From Algibacter sp. L3A6 (GTDB taxonomy: Bacteria; Bacteroidota; Bacteroidia; Flavobacteriales; Flavobacteriaceae): a stretch of DNA of 64,000 nt. Every line of letters begins with the position of its first letter. Position 1 is the stretch's first letter. The notes beneath the pieces are model-generated. The model worked only from the letters and a program-made list of their open reading frames with translations, had not been told where the DNA came from and made no database searches. The stretch covers positions 4,276,501 through 4,340,500 of the forward strand of contig NZ_CP047030.1 of NCBI RefSeq assembly GCF_009796825.1, written 5' to 3'. Both the position numbers and the translations under genes were made by a program. Positions 18,780 to 28,397 of this stretch are shown here, in pieces.

Positions 18780-21700
18780 TTAGGATTTTTTTGAGTATTC
18801 AGAAGGTGTGACACCGTGTAGTTTTTTAAACGAGGTAGAAAAATATGACTTAGAACTAATACCTATTTGATACATCACTTCATTAATATTCGCGCCATCA
18901 TTTTTATTCAATAATTCTGCGGCCCTTTGTAGTCTAAAGTTTCGCAAATAAGCATTGGGAATTTGACCTGTAAGTTGTTTTAGTCGTTTATAAAAATGAG
19001 AAGTACTTAAATTCATTTTTGCTGATAATTCTACAACACCAAAATTAGTGTCTGAAATATTTCCCTCTATAACTTCAATAATATCACTTAAAAATGCTTT
19101 ATCTCGAGTAGATAATTCGATTCCTTTTTTCGGAATTGAACTGTTCTTTTTGAAATGTTCTTTTATTCTAATATGATTTTCGATCAGTTTTTTTATACGT
19201 AATTTTAAAACTTTTATAGAGAAAGGCTTGCTTAGGTATTCGTCTGCTCCAAACTCTAAACCTTTAATGATATCTTCGTTAGTACCTAATGCCGTGAGCA
19301 GTAATACAGGGATATGACATGTTTCAGTGTTTGATTTAATTTTCTCGCAAAAAGCAAATCCATCCATTTCTGGCATCATAACATCACTAATTACCAGGGT
19401 TGGTTCTCTTAATTTTATTTTTTCTAAGCCTTCTAAACCGTTATTTGCTAAGGTAATAGAATATGTTCTCGAAAGTGTACTGGTTAAAAAGTTTTGTACA
19501 TCTTCTTCGTCTTCAACAATCAATAAATGGTGTTCCTTTAATTCATCATTTAAAGTTTCATTTTTATATTCGGTTGATAATGGTACCCAATCTTTAATAA
19601 ATGATTTTGTAGTGGTGTTTACTTCAATATTATTATAATCTTCAATGTTGCCAATAGGTATTAAAACTGTAAACCTGGTTTCTTTAAAAGGTTCACTTTT
19701 TACAGAAATATCTCCTTCAAATAAATTGATAAGCGATTTACAAAATGCAAGACCTATTCCACCTCCACTTAATTTATTTTCATTATTTCCTAATTGGTAA
19801 AATCTTTCGAAAATATTATCCAAATCTTCTGCAGGTATCCCTTTACCATTGTCTATAACATCTATTTGTATCATTTTTGTTCCGTTTTTATGAATGATAT
19901 CAGATTCGATACTAATGTTTCCGTTGGCAGGTGTATTTTTAAAGGCGTTGGATAGTAAATTGAAAAGGATTCGTTCTACTTTTTCTGTGTCTATTACAAT
20001 GTATTCATTAGGCGAATTAACTTTGTAAAAGAAATTTATGTTTTTTTCGGTAGCATAATTTTCAAATGCTTCTGTAGTTGGGTATATAAAACCTCCTAAA
20101 GTATTCTGACTAAAATTTAAGTCTAAATAACCTTGCTCTGCTTTTCTAAAGGTTATTAATTGATCTACTAAACTAAGTAGCCGTTTGGTATTCTTTTGAA
20201 TAATAGCTAAATACTTAGTCTTTTCGGAATCTTTATTAATGGAAATTATATGTTCTAACGGTCCTGAAATTAACGTAAGTGGTGTTCTAAATTCATGTGA
20301 TATATTGGTAAAATATCTAAATTTCCCTTGGTTTATGGTGTCCAATCGTTCTTTGTCGAGTTGTTCATATTTTAAGCGCTGTTTTAGCTTTTCATGCTGA
20401 ACAAAATAAATAATAATACCAGCACATATTAAAACGGTTAGTAAAACAAAAAGCAAATAACTCCACCAAGTTTGATACCATGGTGGTAAAATTACAACAG
20501 CTAAGCTCTTTATTTCGTTGCTCCAAACACCATCACCGTTTGAGGCTTTTACCTGAAACACATAATCGCCCGCAGAAAGATTAGTATAGGTTGCTGTAGT
20601 TTTTCCGTTTGGATCTTCAATCCAAGTATCGTAAAACCCCTTTAGTCTGTAAGCTAATTTATTTTTCGATGGCGTAGAGGTGTGTTCTGCTACCAATTGA
20701 AAAGCAACAATGTGTTCGTTTTGGCTTATAGAAATGCTTTCTGTTTCTGAAATGGACTTATTTAGAACAACATTATCATCAAGCTTCTCACCAATTTTTA
20801 TTACTTTATTATTTACAAGTAAAGCCGTGATTATTATTTTTGGAGGCGTGGTGTTTAATTGAATATTTTTAGGTTTAAAAAGTGTTAAACCATTTAATCC
20901 TCCAAAATAAAAATAGCCAGATGAACCTTTAAAATATGCACCTTTTCTAAAATTGTTTTGAGCTAAACCATCGTCTCTTACATCGTAAACATTTGTTTTA
21001 GTAGTCTCAGTATTAAATTTAACTAATCCCATATCTGTACTAAGCCATAGGTTGGTGTCGTTTTCTGGTAAAATACCATAAATGGCATCATCTGGTAAAA
21101 TATCGTTTTTCCTGAAATAATCTATTTTAATTGGCGTACCAGTATCATCTAAAGTTATTTTATTTAACCCACCACCAAATGTACCAACCCAAATATTGCC
21201 CTTAGGGTCATCATAGAGTGAGAAAACAGTTGAGTAGCTTAATTTCAATCTGTTATTTCCTTCATCAGAAATTTGATTCTCAATATTGATTTTTTCTCCA
21301 TCAAAAGTTCCATACAGCAAACCTTTATTGGTGCCGAACCATAGTTTTTTATGTTTGTCTATTATTAGGGTCTGAAATACAATTTTATAATCAAAATCTA
21401 AAATGCTTTTAACTTCTAATTCAGGATCTGTTTTATTTTTTATGCTAGTCCATGGATTTTCTACTATTGTAATTTGATTACCTGCAAAAAGTAAATGGTT
21501 CTCATCTATTTGGTGGATAATATGGTATAATTGTTTAGGAATTATTTTTCCGTTATGTTTAAAATCAACATGTTTAAAATTGTTTTTTAAAGGATTGTAA
21601 ACCATTATATTTGAATCTGTAGCAAACCAGATATATCCTGCTTTGTCTTCATATATATTTGTTATTATATCAGAGTCTTCTTTTAAACTATTTTGATTTA

Positions 21701-22928
21701 ATACATTTTCAAACTTAATGTTGTTTACGGTTTTATCATTGATTATTTCAGTACTTCTAAATAAGTCTTTATTATATGTGGAGATCCATAATTTACCTTT
21801 ACTATCTTCCAAAATGGAATTTATTAAATTATCAGAGATGGAGTGTTTGTCAAATGGGTTTTTTGAATAGTTAATAAATTGCTTTTGAGCAATGTCCAAT
21901 TTATTAATACCTCCTTGCCCTGTTCCAATCCATAAAACATCATAATTGTCTTGATAAAGGGCATTGATAATATTACTGCTCAGTCCATTTTTATTTTTTG
22001 AAGTATATAGGTAGTTTAAAAACCTGTCTTCTTTTTCTAGATATTTTAAAAGACCATGTTTTTCTGTTCCAACCCAAACAATACCATTGTTATCTTCAAA
22101 AATAGTATTTATTCTTATAGGGGATTTGATATCACCAATATCATATTTACGAATAATTTGTATGCGACTATTTTTAAAACTTGTTTTGAATAAACCATCA
22201 AAGGTCCCTATCCAAAGCATGTCTTTTATGTTTTTTATTGTAGAAATATTGTAATTATGAAAATTTTCAAAATCAATTATTTTTTCAATTCTTGAATTAA
22301 TACCTGTTGATTCCTTACTGAAAAAAGCTTCTTTAAGACCTTTAGAAGTAGCTAAGAGCAGTGCGTTGTTATCCGTAAAACTGAATTGTTTTATAGTAGC
22401 TATGTTGGTGTAAGCATCTAAAGAAATATTTGATACTTTAAAAACGCCATCAATAACATCTTCAATATTGCAAGCATATAATTTATTTTCGCCCGAGAAC
22501 CAAATTGCTCCATTAGGACCAGAGCTAATATGGCTAATGTTTAATTTAGAATCTATAGGTATGGTATGAAATTTTTCAAGCCAGGGCACATATACATTTA
22601 TTCCTTGTTTGGTACCTATCCATAATAAACCAGAAGGATCATTATATAAATGTGTAATGTAATTACTTGATATGCTCCCGTCGCTTTTGCTTTGCGTGGT
22701 ATAGGTTGTAAAATCATATCCGTCATATTTTATAAGGCCATTAGGTGTACCAAACCATAATAAACCATAACGGTCTTTGGTTATTGTAATTACCGTATTT
22801 TGATTAAACCCTTCTTCATTCGAAAATTTCTCGAAATTTTGAGCGCTTAAAATAGATGAACCAAATAAACTAAAGCATATGCAAATAATTAATAAAATTG
22901 GTTTGATATGTTTTAGAGCTATAGTCAT
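18780..22928 (-). CDS. Hybrid two-component system regulator (HTCS), copy 1
   Basis: The 1,382-residue one-protein signalling system has a signal peptide (to about 29) and a periplasmic double beta-propeller. The propeller has repeated blades with the DRYGLLWFGTPNGL or DNNGIVWVGTEKHG pattern (about 45-700). A Y_Y_Y domain (about 715-800), a membrane segment (SYLLFVLLTVLICAGIIIYF, about 822-842) and a histidine kinase follow. The phosphoacceptor His lies in NISHEFRTPLT near 873, and the ATPase motifs are DNGKGIP and GGGIGLAF. A receiver with Asp near 1,181 (LVISDVMMPEMDGF) and a C-terminal AraC-type helix-turn-helix complete it. HTCS proteins bind oligosaccharides in the periplasm and activate PUL genes. 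It lies between the GH115 gene and susC on the same strand. A full paralogue lies at 43,578. Confidence 0.97.
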   Translation of the reverse strand: MTIALKHIKPILLIICICFSLFGSSILSAQNFEKFSNEEGFNQNTVITITKDRYGLLWFGTPNGLIKYDGYDFTTYTTQSKSDGSISSNYITHLYNDPSGLLWIGTKQGINVYVPWLEKFHTIPIDSKLNISHISSGPNGAIWFSGENKLYACNIEDVIDGVFKVSNISLDAYTNIATIKQFSFTDNNALLLATSKGLKEAFFSKESTGINSRIEKIIDFENFHNYNISTIKNIKDMLWIGTFDGLFKTSFKNSRIQIIRKYDIGDIKSPIRINTIFEDNNGIVWVGTEKHGLLKYLEKEDRFLNYLYTSKNKNGLSSNIINALYQDNYDVLWIGTGQGGINKLDIAQKQFINYSKNPFDKHSISDNLINSILEDSKGKLWISTYNKDLFRSTEIINDKTVNNIKFENVLNQNSLKEDSDIITNIYEDKAGYIWFATDSNIMVYNPLKNNFKHVDFKHNGKIIPKQLYHIIHQIDENHLLFAGNQITIVENPWTSIKNKTDPELEVKSILDFDYKIVFQTLIIDKHKKLWFGTNKGLLYGTFDGEKINIENQISDEGNNRLKLSYSTVFSLYDDPKGNIWVGTFGGGLNKITLDDTGTPIKIDYFRKNDILPDDAIYGILPENDTNLWLSTDMGLVKFNTETTKTNVYDVRDDGLAQNNFRKGAYFKGSSGYFYFGGLNGLTLFKPKNIQLNTTPPKIIITALLVNNKVIKIGEKLDDNVVLNKSISETESISISQNEHIVAFQLVAEHTSTPSKNKLAYRLKGFYDTWIEDPNGKTTATYTNLSAGDYVFQVKASNGDGVWSNEIKSLAVVILPPWYQTWWSYLLFVLLTVLICAGIIIYFVQHEKLKQRLKYEQLDKERLDTINQGKFRYFTNISHEFRTPLTLISGPLEHIISINKDSEKTKYLAIIQKNTKRLLSLVDQLITFRKAEQGYLDLNFSQNTLGGFIYPTTEAFENYATEKNINFFYKVNSPNEYIVIDTEKVERILFNLLSNAFKNTPANGNISIESDIIHKNGTKMIQIDVIDNGKGIPAEDLDNIFERFYQLGNNENKLSGGGIGLAFCKSLINLFEGDISVKSEPFKETRFTVLIPIGNIEDYNNIEVNTTTKSFIKDWVPLSTEYKNETLNDELKEHHLLIVEDEEDVQNFLTSTLSRTYSITLANNGLEGLEKIKLREPTLVISDVMMPEMDGFAFCEKIKSNTETCHIPVLLLTALGTNEDIIKGLEFGADEYLSKPFSIKVLKLRIKKLIENHIRIKEHFKKNSSIPKKGIELSTRDKAFLSDIIEVIEGNISDTNFGVVELSAKMNLSTSHFYKRLKQLTGQIPNAYLRNFRLQRAAELLNKNDGANINEVMYQIGISSKSYFSTSFKKLHGVTPSEYSKKS

Positions 22929-22975
22929 TAAACTTGTTTTTTTAGTTTTAATTTATTTTTATTAGCAGAATACAT

Positions 22976-22983
22976 CAAAGATA
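22976..22983 (-). promoter_or_regulatory. Candidate -7 promoter box for HTCS copy 1
   Basis: The minus strand reads TATCTTTG followed by ATGTA, matching TAnnTTTG about 48 bases before the start codon. The same TATCTTTGATGTA lies at the equivalent place before HTCS copy 2 (43,523), which supports a conserved promoter. Confidence 0.5.
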
Positions 22984-23077
22984 AAAATAGAGATTAATAA
23001 TTTTTTAAAAATGATTTTAATTATCCAACTTTTTTTTTCAAGTCCAAATTAAATAGTAATATATTTTCTATATTCTT

Positions 23078-23226
23078 TTAACGAATAGCTATTTTAATTA
23101 CTGCAGCCCTAGCGGGAGGCATTTTGATCTCTATAACATCATCTTTTACCATTCCAATTTTGCATAGTCGAGTCCATTTTTTATCCCATAAATATTTATT
23201 CGTTGCAACTCGGGTACTCAATTTTA
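23078..23226 (-). pseudogene. Remnant of the 3' end of a GH79-like glycosidase gene
   Basis: Overlapping the end of the GH115 gene in another frame, the minus strand reads WDKKWTRLCKIGMVKDDVIE then IKMPPARAAVIKIAIR and a stop. This aligns closely with the last 36 residues of the GH79-like protein at 51,151-52,650 (WDGKWTPLRKIGVVKDNVIE, VKIPPASAAVVRVVIL). Only about 45 codons survive, with no start. It shows that a second GH79-like gene once lay here and that a deletion joined its tail to the GH115 gene. Confidence 0.75.
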
Positions 23227-25437
23227 TTTTTCCTCTAGCACTTCTAAACCTCTACCTGAATACTTATGAAAATATGGAAATACTCCATCACCATGATCCA
23301 TGTATTCATGCGCAGATTTCCAAAAAGACCCATTCCTGTACCCTCTATATTCAGAAGTATATGGCTGCTTACGTATTTTTGCGATAACACTTTTTAATTG
23401 CAAACGTGTTTTATATATATCCATTAAACGAACATGCATAAACATAGTATCCCATTTACCATATTCCGCTTTGTGAGCTTCCTCAATTATTTTTTCAATT
23501 TCTATTAATGCAAGTTCCATAGCATTTGCAAAATCTTGTTGATTTAGATTTGGTTTATATGCTTCTAATGCATCTACCACAATTTGTAATGCTTTTGCAG
23601 AGTACATGTGAACCGCAACTTGATAGGTAAAATGTGCTTGATAAAAATCTTTTCTATCTTCTGGAATTTCCTCAGCTATTTTTAAGGTTGATTTCCATAA
23701 ACTAGGAAAGAAATCTGCTGTTTCGGCTAGAGGTTCTTTTGTTTGAGCCAGGCTATTCATTCTTTTTTTACCTTTTGTATTTTCTATCATTTCATCAATA
23801 GTTTCACCTTTGGCAATTCCATCTCCAAAACGTTGCAATGCCGATTGTATTAGATACTGTAACAAGTGCTCACCTCGAGCTCCTACCCATCTATCTCCTG
23901 CAGGCATTTTTTCTCGCATATAAGGAATATTGTAATAGTGTAAACGTATATCTGTTAATTTTGAAGCCAATTCTTCCCCAAATTCTTTAGTATACCACTC
24001 CATTAAATAATCTTTCATAGATGCTTCAGGAGATTTACTAAGAGCAGGTGTTGCATCCCATAAAAAATCATTCATCGCATTAACAGACAGTGCTGCTGGA
24101 CGAATACCACTCACATTAATTACCGCATATTTTGTAGCTCCTTTTTCTACATAACGCTTTAATTCTTTATAAAAACGTGCAGGAGGAACACCTTCTGTAG
24201 TTCGGTTTTGTGTTAACATCATCATCATTACATGATAATATAAACCATCTCCTTTCTCTAGGTATTTCCCACCACTATCTCTCATAAAACCACGACCATC
24301 ATCAGCAAACATTTTGGTCACTCCTTCAGGTATTTTTAATAATCCTTTATTGTAAAATGCTCCTTGTTCATTCCAAAGTGCAGCTACAATGGTAGCATCT
24401 GGCTGGTACTTTCTAATAATATCTGTTTGTGCTTGCATGGCCTCTGCAATCACCTTAGCTCTTCCTTCATCCGTTTTTGGAGCTGCAGGATCACTAAGCC
24501 AAAAAGCACCATCACTTTCTCCTCTAAAACCAATAGTCCAAACAATTTCTTTATCAGCTTGTACTTTTATTGCTTTCTCCCAAGCATCTAACAAAATTTC
24601 TTTTTCTGTAATAAATGAGAAAGGAACATCCTTTGGCCAATTCATCATATTTAAACCAACAGGTGTCACATGATGATGATTTACGGCAACCCCTCTTCTT
24701 TTACATAAATCGTACACATTCGCATCTGGATATTGTGCAGATTCAGGAATGATCATATTTCCTTTGGTTCTTAACAAAGTTTCCAAAATTTTATCCATCC
24801 ACTCTGATGCAATTACATTTCCTCCTAAAGGATCGCGGTGCATACCATCATGCAACTCTTCATCATTTATAAACCAACCTCTATACTCAAATGTTGGCTT
24901 TTTAGATTTGATTTCAAAGTCTCCCTTTACTACTATTTCCGATTGCTTTTTTGGAATATGGTCTGTAAAAACATACATAGGATCTATCCCTAAAACTTTT
25001 TCTGTAAAAGTATAAATAGCATAAATAGTTCCTCTATCATCTGCTCCAGCAGCAAAAATGGCAGCGTTCTTATTTTTTGATTTTATATTATCTAAAAAAA
25101 TATGAAAATGCTCTTTCTCTTTAGGAAGCTTAACGTTTGTTAAATTTTTAATATTTTTTGAAGATCCAAATACAATAACTGGACCATCCCAGTTACTGCT
25201 TGAATTGTTATGAAAAATTACAGGTGGATAACCAAAAACTCTATACCAATCCTTTTCGGCATCTTTTATAGCCTTTTGTATTGGCATTCTTTTATAATCT
25301 GCATCAGTAATTACCCAAGGGGTATCACCAGTAATCTTTATGCCATTTATAACTTTTGTTTGTGCATTCATCGCAATAACAAAAGCACATAAAAAAAGTG
25401 TTAAAAAGGTTATTTTTCTTGAAAAATTGTTTTTCAT
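23224..25437 (-). CDS. GH115 family alpha-glucuronidase
   Basis: The 737-residue secreted protein (signal peptide ending in AMNAQ) has the GH115 order. First is a small N-terminal domain with PVIVFGSSKN and AADDRGTIYAIYTFTEKVLG. A TIM barrel follows from about residue 185 (PTFEYRGWFINDEEL, ETLLRTKGNMIIPE, RRGVAVNHHHVTPVG, VWTIGFRGESDGAFW, DDGRGFMRD), then a helical bundle ending in SAHEYMDHGDGVFPYF. GH115 enzymes remove glucuronic or 4-O-methylglucuronic acid side chains from xylan or arabinogalactan-type glycans. Many family members run past 800 residues with a C-terminal beta-sandwich. This one stops after the helical bundle, exactly where the tail of a lost GH79-like gene abuts, so it may be truncated. 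The scrap of an esterase gene sits just upstream. Confidence 0.88.
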   Translation of the reverse strand: MKNNFSRKITFLTLFLCAFVIAMNAQTKVINGIKITGDTPWVITDADYKRMPIQKAIKDAEKDWYRVFGYPPVIFHNNSSSNWDGPVIVFGSSKNIKNLTNVKLPKEKEHFHIFLDNIKSKNKNAAIFAAGADDRGTIYAIYTFTEKVLGIDPMYVFTDHIPKKQSEIVVKGDFEIKSKKPTFEYRGWFINDEELHDGMHRDPLGGNVIASEWMDKILETLLRTKGNMIIPESAQYPDANVYDLCKRRGVAVNHHHVTPVGLNMMNWPKDVPFSFITEKEILLDAWEKAIKVQADKEIVWTIGFRGESDGAFWLSDPAAPKTDEGRAKVIAEAMQAQTDIIRKYQPDATIVAALWNEQGAFYNKGLLKIPEGVTKMFADDGRGFMRDSGGKYLEKGDGLYYHVMMMMLTQNRTTEGVPPARFYKELKRYVEKGATKYAVINVSGIRPAALSVNAMNDFLWDATPALSKSPEASMKDYLMEWYTKEFGEELASKLTDIRLHYYNIPYMREKMPAGDRWVGARGEHLLQYLIQSALQRFGDGIAKGETIDEMIENTKGKKRMNSLAQTKEPLAETADFFPSLWKSTLKIAEEIPEDRKDFYQAHFTYQVAVHMYSAKALQIVVDALEAYKPNLNQQDFANAMELALIEIEKIIEEAHKAEYGKWDTMFMHVRLMDIYKTRLQLKSVIAKIRKQPYTSEYRGYRNGSFWKSAHEYMDHGDGVFPYFHKYSGRGLEVLEEK

Positions 25438-25482
25438 AATTTATATTTATTCATTTTATTCAAACATTCTACTTAACTAAAA

Positions 25483-25560
25483 CTAGTCAACCCAAAATAA
25501 CTTTTTAAAAGCAGGGATTTTCATATTCTATTTCCCTTCAAGGTTTCTCGTTTTTAGACT
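25483..25560 (-). pseudogene. Remnant of the 3' end of an esterase gene
   Basis: The minus strand reads LKTRNLEGK, a stop, then NMKIPAFKKLFWVD and a stop. It aligns with the C-terminus of the esterase at 5,149 (VKLGGEWNGKKPIFKKMYWVK). Nucleotide matching is continuous over about 70 bases. The scrap lies 45 bases before the GH115 ATG, the position the esterase would occupy in an esterase-GH115 gene pair. Confidence 0.65.
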
Positions 25561-25627
25561 ACATAATCGTAACCACTCTATATTGAAAACCAAACAATTT
25601 ACACTAAACTGTCTTCATATTGGATAA

Positions 25628-28192
25628 TTATTTTTTAATGATTTTAAACGTTTCTGTTAGTCCATTTTCAGAAACAATTTTTAAAACATAAACTCCAGAT
25701 GATAGCTCTAAAATATCAAAGTTAGTCTCATTCCTCGGAAAGCTCTTAACCAACTGTCCACTCATACTATACACCTCTACTAGAGTTACATTTTTTGAAA
25801 GTGTAAATGTTGATTCCGATAGATTTGAATATACTCGAATAGCATTATCATTCTCTAGAGATGTACCATTTTTACTTACAGCTATATCTGTCTTGCTACT
25901 AACCCCACATGAAACAGCATTTGCATTAAGACCTTCAACCTTCATATAATCAATATTACCTAAACCATTGGTACTTATAGACTCTATTCTTATGTCTTTA
26001 ACCCCGGCTGGAAGATAAACAGTGACAGAAGTATTTTCTTTCCAAATATTCCATTCTGTTGTTTTATTAAATGTAATTGCATCTAAAACAGATACCCCGT
26101 TTACAAACAACTCTCCTTGTCTGTCACTTGGACAGGCATGATTCCAGGTAAATGTATACGAACCCGAATCTCCAAATATTTTCCAATTTACGCCATTACC
26201 TGATGCATTATCAGTATTGGCAAAACCATCTCCTGTGTAACCCGGTTGATTATTATTGATCGCCCCATCAACAGAACAAAATCCGATCTCGTTTTCTTGT
26301 ATTGTAAAAGAAGTTATACTACTACATAAAACAGGCTCAGTATTAGCTCCTACAACTTTCATATAATCAATATTACCTAAACCATTGGTACTTATAGATT
26401 CCAATCTTATGTCTTTAATTCCTGCTGGAAGATTAACAGTCACAGAAGTGTTTTCTTCCCAAATATTCCATCCAGTTGTTTTATTAAATGTAATTGCTCC
26501 TATAGCAGATACTCCATTTACAAACAACTCGCCTTGCCTATCACTTGGACAAGCATGATTCCATATAAAGGTATATAAACCTGCATCTCCAGATATTTTC
26601 CAATTTATTCCATTACCTGTAGCATTATCAGTATTAACAAAACCATCTCCAGTGTAATCTGGCTGATTATTATTAATCGCTCCATCAACAGAACAGAATC
26701 CGGTTTCGTTTTCTTGTATTGTGAAAAAATTTATATTGCCACTATTGCATGAAACAGCGGTAACATTAGGCCCTTCAGCCTTCATATAGTCAATATTACC
26801 TAAACCATTGGTACTTACAGACTCCAATCTTACATCTTTAATTCCTGCTGGAAGATTAACAGTAACAGAAGTATTTTCTTCCCAAACTGCCCAATCCCCT
26901 GTACCGTCAAGTGTTATATTATTTAAAATAGACTCTCCATTTACCAATAAATTCCCTATCCTATCGCTTGGACAGGCATGTCTCCATGTAAATGTATAAG
27001 AACCTGCACTTCCTGATATTAGCCAATTGATACCATTACCTGCTGCATTATCTGTATTAACAAAACCATCTCCTGTGTAACCTGGTTGATTATTATTAAT
27101 CGCCCCATCAACAGAACAAAATCCGACCTCGTTTTCGTTTATAAGTAAATCATCTGAATTAAGACTATTGTTTTGCCCCCAAATAATTGATGATGTTTTA
27201 TTATCAATATCTATTTCTACCAAACAATGCTCGAATACCCTAGTATATACATAACCATTTTTAGTAGCAACTCCTAAAGGTTCACCTATTTCTTTTGAAA
27301 AATCATCTGTCCAATAGGCAAGAGTATCATCAGCAACATAAGAGTTTTCATCTCCTCCCCATGAATAAAATGTGTTGTCGTTTGCTACTATTAAATATGC
27401 TGCTAAAGAAAAATCGTGAGTTAAACCAAATTCTCCAGCAGAGCTTCGACAAATAATATATTTATCGTTGGGGATTTCTAATAATGCATCCATTAAAACT
27501 TCCGCTGTAGCTGTTGCAAATACTGTACCTCTAAAAAACACTTCTACAAAAACTCCATTTGCGTTATCTAAAACACTTGAGTCTGCATATATCTCTAACC
27601 ATTGCCTAACATAATAGCCATTGTAAAGCACAAAAGAATTCATATTATCTAAATTCTCCTTTATAGGATCTAACACATTACGTATCTGTGCCCCCGAAAG
27701 ACCATCTGCAAACACGCCATCAAAATCCGTATTATCAACAACATTATCAGCAGTATTTACCCACCAATTTTGTGCTTCTGTAGTTGGGTACGTCCAACGT
27801 AGTACACCTGTAGCATCTTCTTCTACCCAATTAGGATTAGTGGAAACTATATTATCTATACTAGAATAGTTAAAGTCATAAGCTGAATTAGCACTCCAAT
27901 AATATAAAATCTTAGCACTGGGGTTGTTCTGGCGAATCTTAGTTGCTGTCACTGCCAATGCTTCATCTGAATTTCCAAACCCGTAAATGGCACTAGCATT
28001 TCCTTTAGCAACACCAAACATGTAGTAATTATCTTTAATAAATTCATATTGCTCATCTGTAAAATCCTCAGCTCGATATGCATGACCATATAAACGAACT
28101 TTAGACCAATCACCAGGACCTGCAGGCTGCGCATAAGTATTAGTTAATAAAAAAAAACTAAATAGTACCAGTAAAACTTTCATAACTTTCAT
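25628..28192 (-). CDS. GHL15-like putative glycosidase with three tandem binding modules and T9SS sorting domain
   Basis: The 854-residue protein has a signal peptide (to about 22) and a TIM-barrel-like domain (about 30-340) with ILYYWSA near 95, DGVFAD at 158-163, VLYNGYY and VEVFF. Three tandem repeats of about 130 residues follow (about 350-480, 487-622 and 627-760), each with GFCSVDG, GYTGDGF or DYTGDGF, SYTFTWRHACPSDR or close variants, and NGLGNIDYMK. They resemble CBM6/35-type beta-sandwiches. Residues 770-854 are a type IX secretion sorting domain ending FKIIKK. It would be secreted and surface-attached, using three modules for tight glycan binding. The repeats are very similar at DNA level. 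One related repeat occurs in the next protein upstream. The substrate is unknown. Confidence 0.75.
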   Translation of the reverse strand: MKVMKVLLVLFSFFLLTNTYAQPAGPGDWSKVRLYGHAYRAEDFTDEQYEFIKDNYYMFGVAKGNASAIYGFGNSDEALAVTATKIRQNNPSAKILYYWSANSAYDFNYSSIDNIVSTNPNWVEEDATGVLRWTYPTTEAQNWWVNTADNVVDNTDFDGVFADGLSGAQIRNVLDPIKENLDNMNSFVLYNGYYVRQWLEIYADSSVLDNANGVFVEVFFRGTVFATATAEVLMDALLEIPNDKYIICRSSAGEFGLTHDFSLAAYLIVANDNTFYSWGGDENSYVADDTLAYWTDDFSKEIGEPLGVATKNGYVYTRVFEHCLVEIDIDNKTSSIIWGQNNSLNSDDLLINENEVGFCSVDGAINNNQPGYTGDGFVNTDNAAGNGINWLISGSAGSYTFTWRHACPSDRIGNLLVNGESILNNITLDGTGDWAVWEENTSVTVNLPAGIKDVRLESVSTNGLGNIDYMKAEGPNVTAVSCNSGNINFFTIQENETGFCSVDGAINNNQPDYTGDGFVNTDNATGNGINWKISGDAGLYTFIWNHACPSDRQGELFVNGVSAIGAITFNKTTGWNIWEENTSVTVNLPAGIKDIRLESISTNGLGNIDYMKVVGANTEPVLCSSITSFTIQENEIGFCSVDGAINNNQPGYTGDGFANTDNASGNGVNWKIFGDSGSYTFTWNHACPSDRQGELFVNGVSVLDAITFNKTTEWNIWKENTSVTVYLPAGVKDIRIESISTNGLGNIDYMKVEGLNANAVSCGVSSKTDIAVSKNGTSLENDNAIRVYSNLSESTFTLSKNVTLVEVYSMSGQLVKSFPRNETNFDILELSSGVYVLKIVSENGLTETFKIIKK

Positions 28193-28263
28193 AACTTTTG
28201 ATTAATGTTAATTACTTTAAATATTGCTTTTAATTCATTCTTGGGAATTACTTCAACAAAACA

Positions 28264-28312
28264 AACACCTACTGAAAATTCAGAAATATAAAAACTGGTT
28301 TCATTAGGTGTT
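28264..28312 (-). terminator. Terminator-like hairpin between two PUL genes
   Basis: On the minus strand AACACCTAATGAAA pairs with TTTCAGTAGGTGTT, with one mismatch, around a loop of about 21 bases. TGTTTTG follows. It lies after the stop of the 28,398 gene and before the ATG at 28,192. The mirror orientation has an even longer T-run, so it could act on both strands. Confidence 0.6.
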
Positions 28313-28397
28313 TTTTTTTGAGTAACTACTCATATACAACACCTTAACACTTAAAACAATATTAAATCGAATAAAATGATTTGTATTTCGTGAAATA

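Noticed and set aside
25628..28192. CRISPR-like repeat array suggested by recurring similar DNA segments
   Set aside because: The recurring segments are about 400 bases long, stay in frame and encode protein modules. They are coding repeats, not short direct repeats with spacers.
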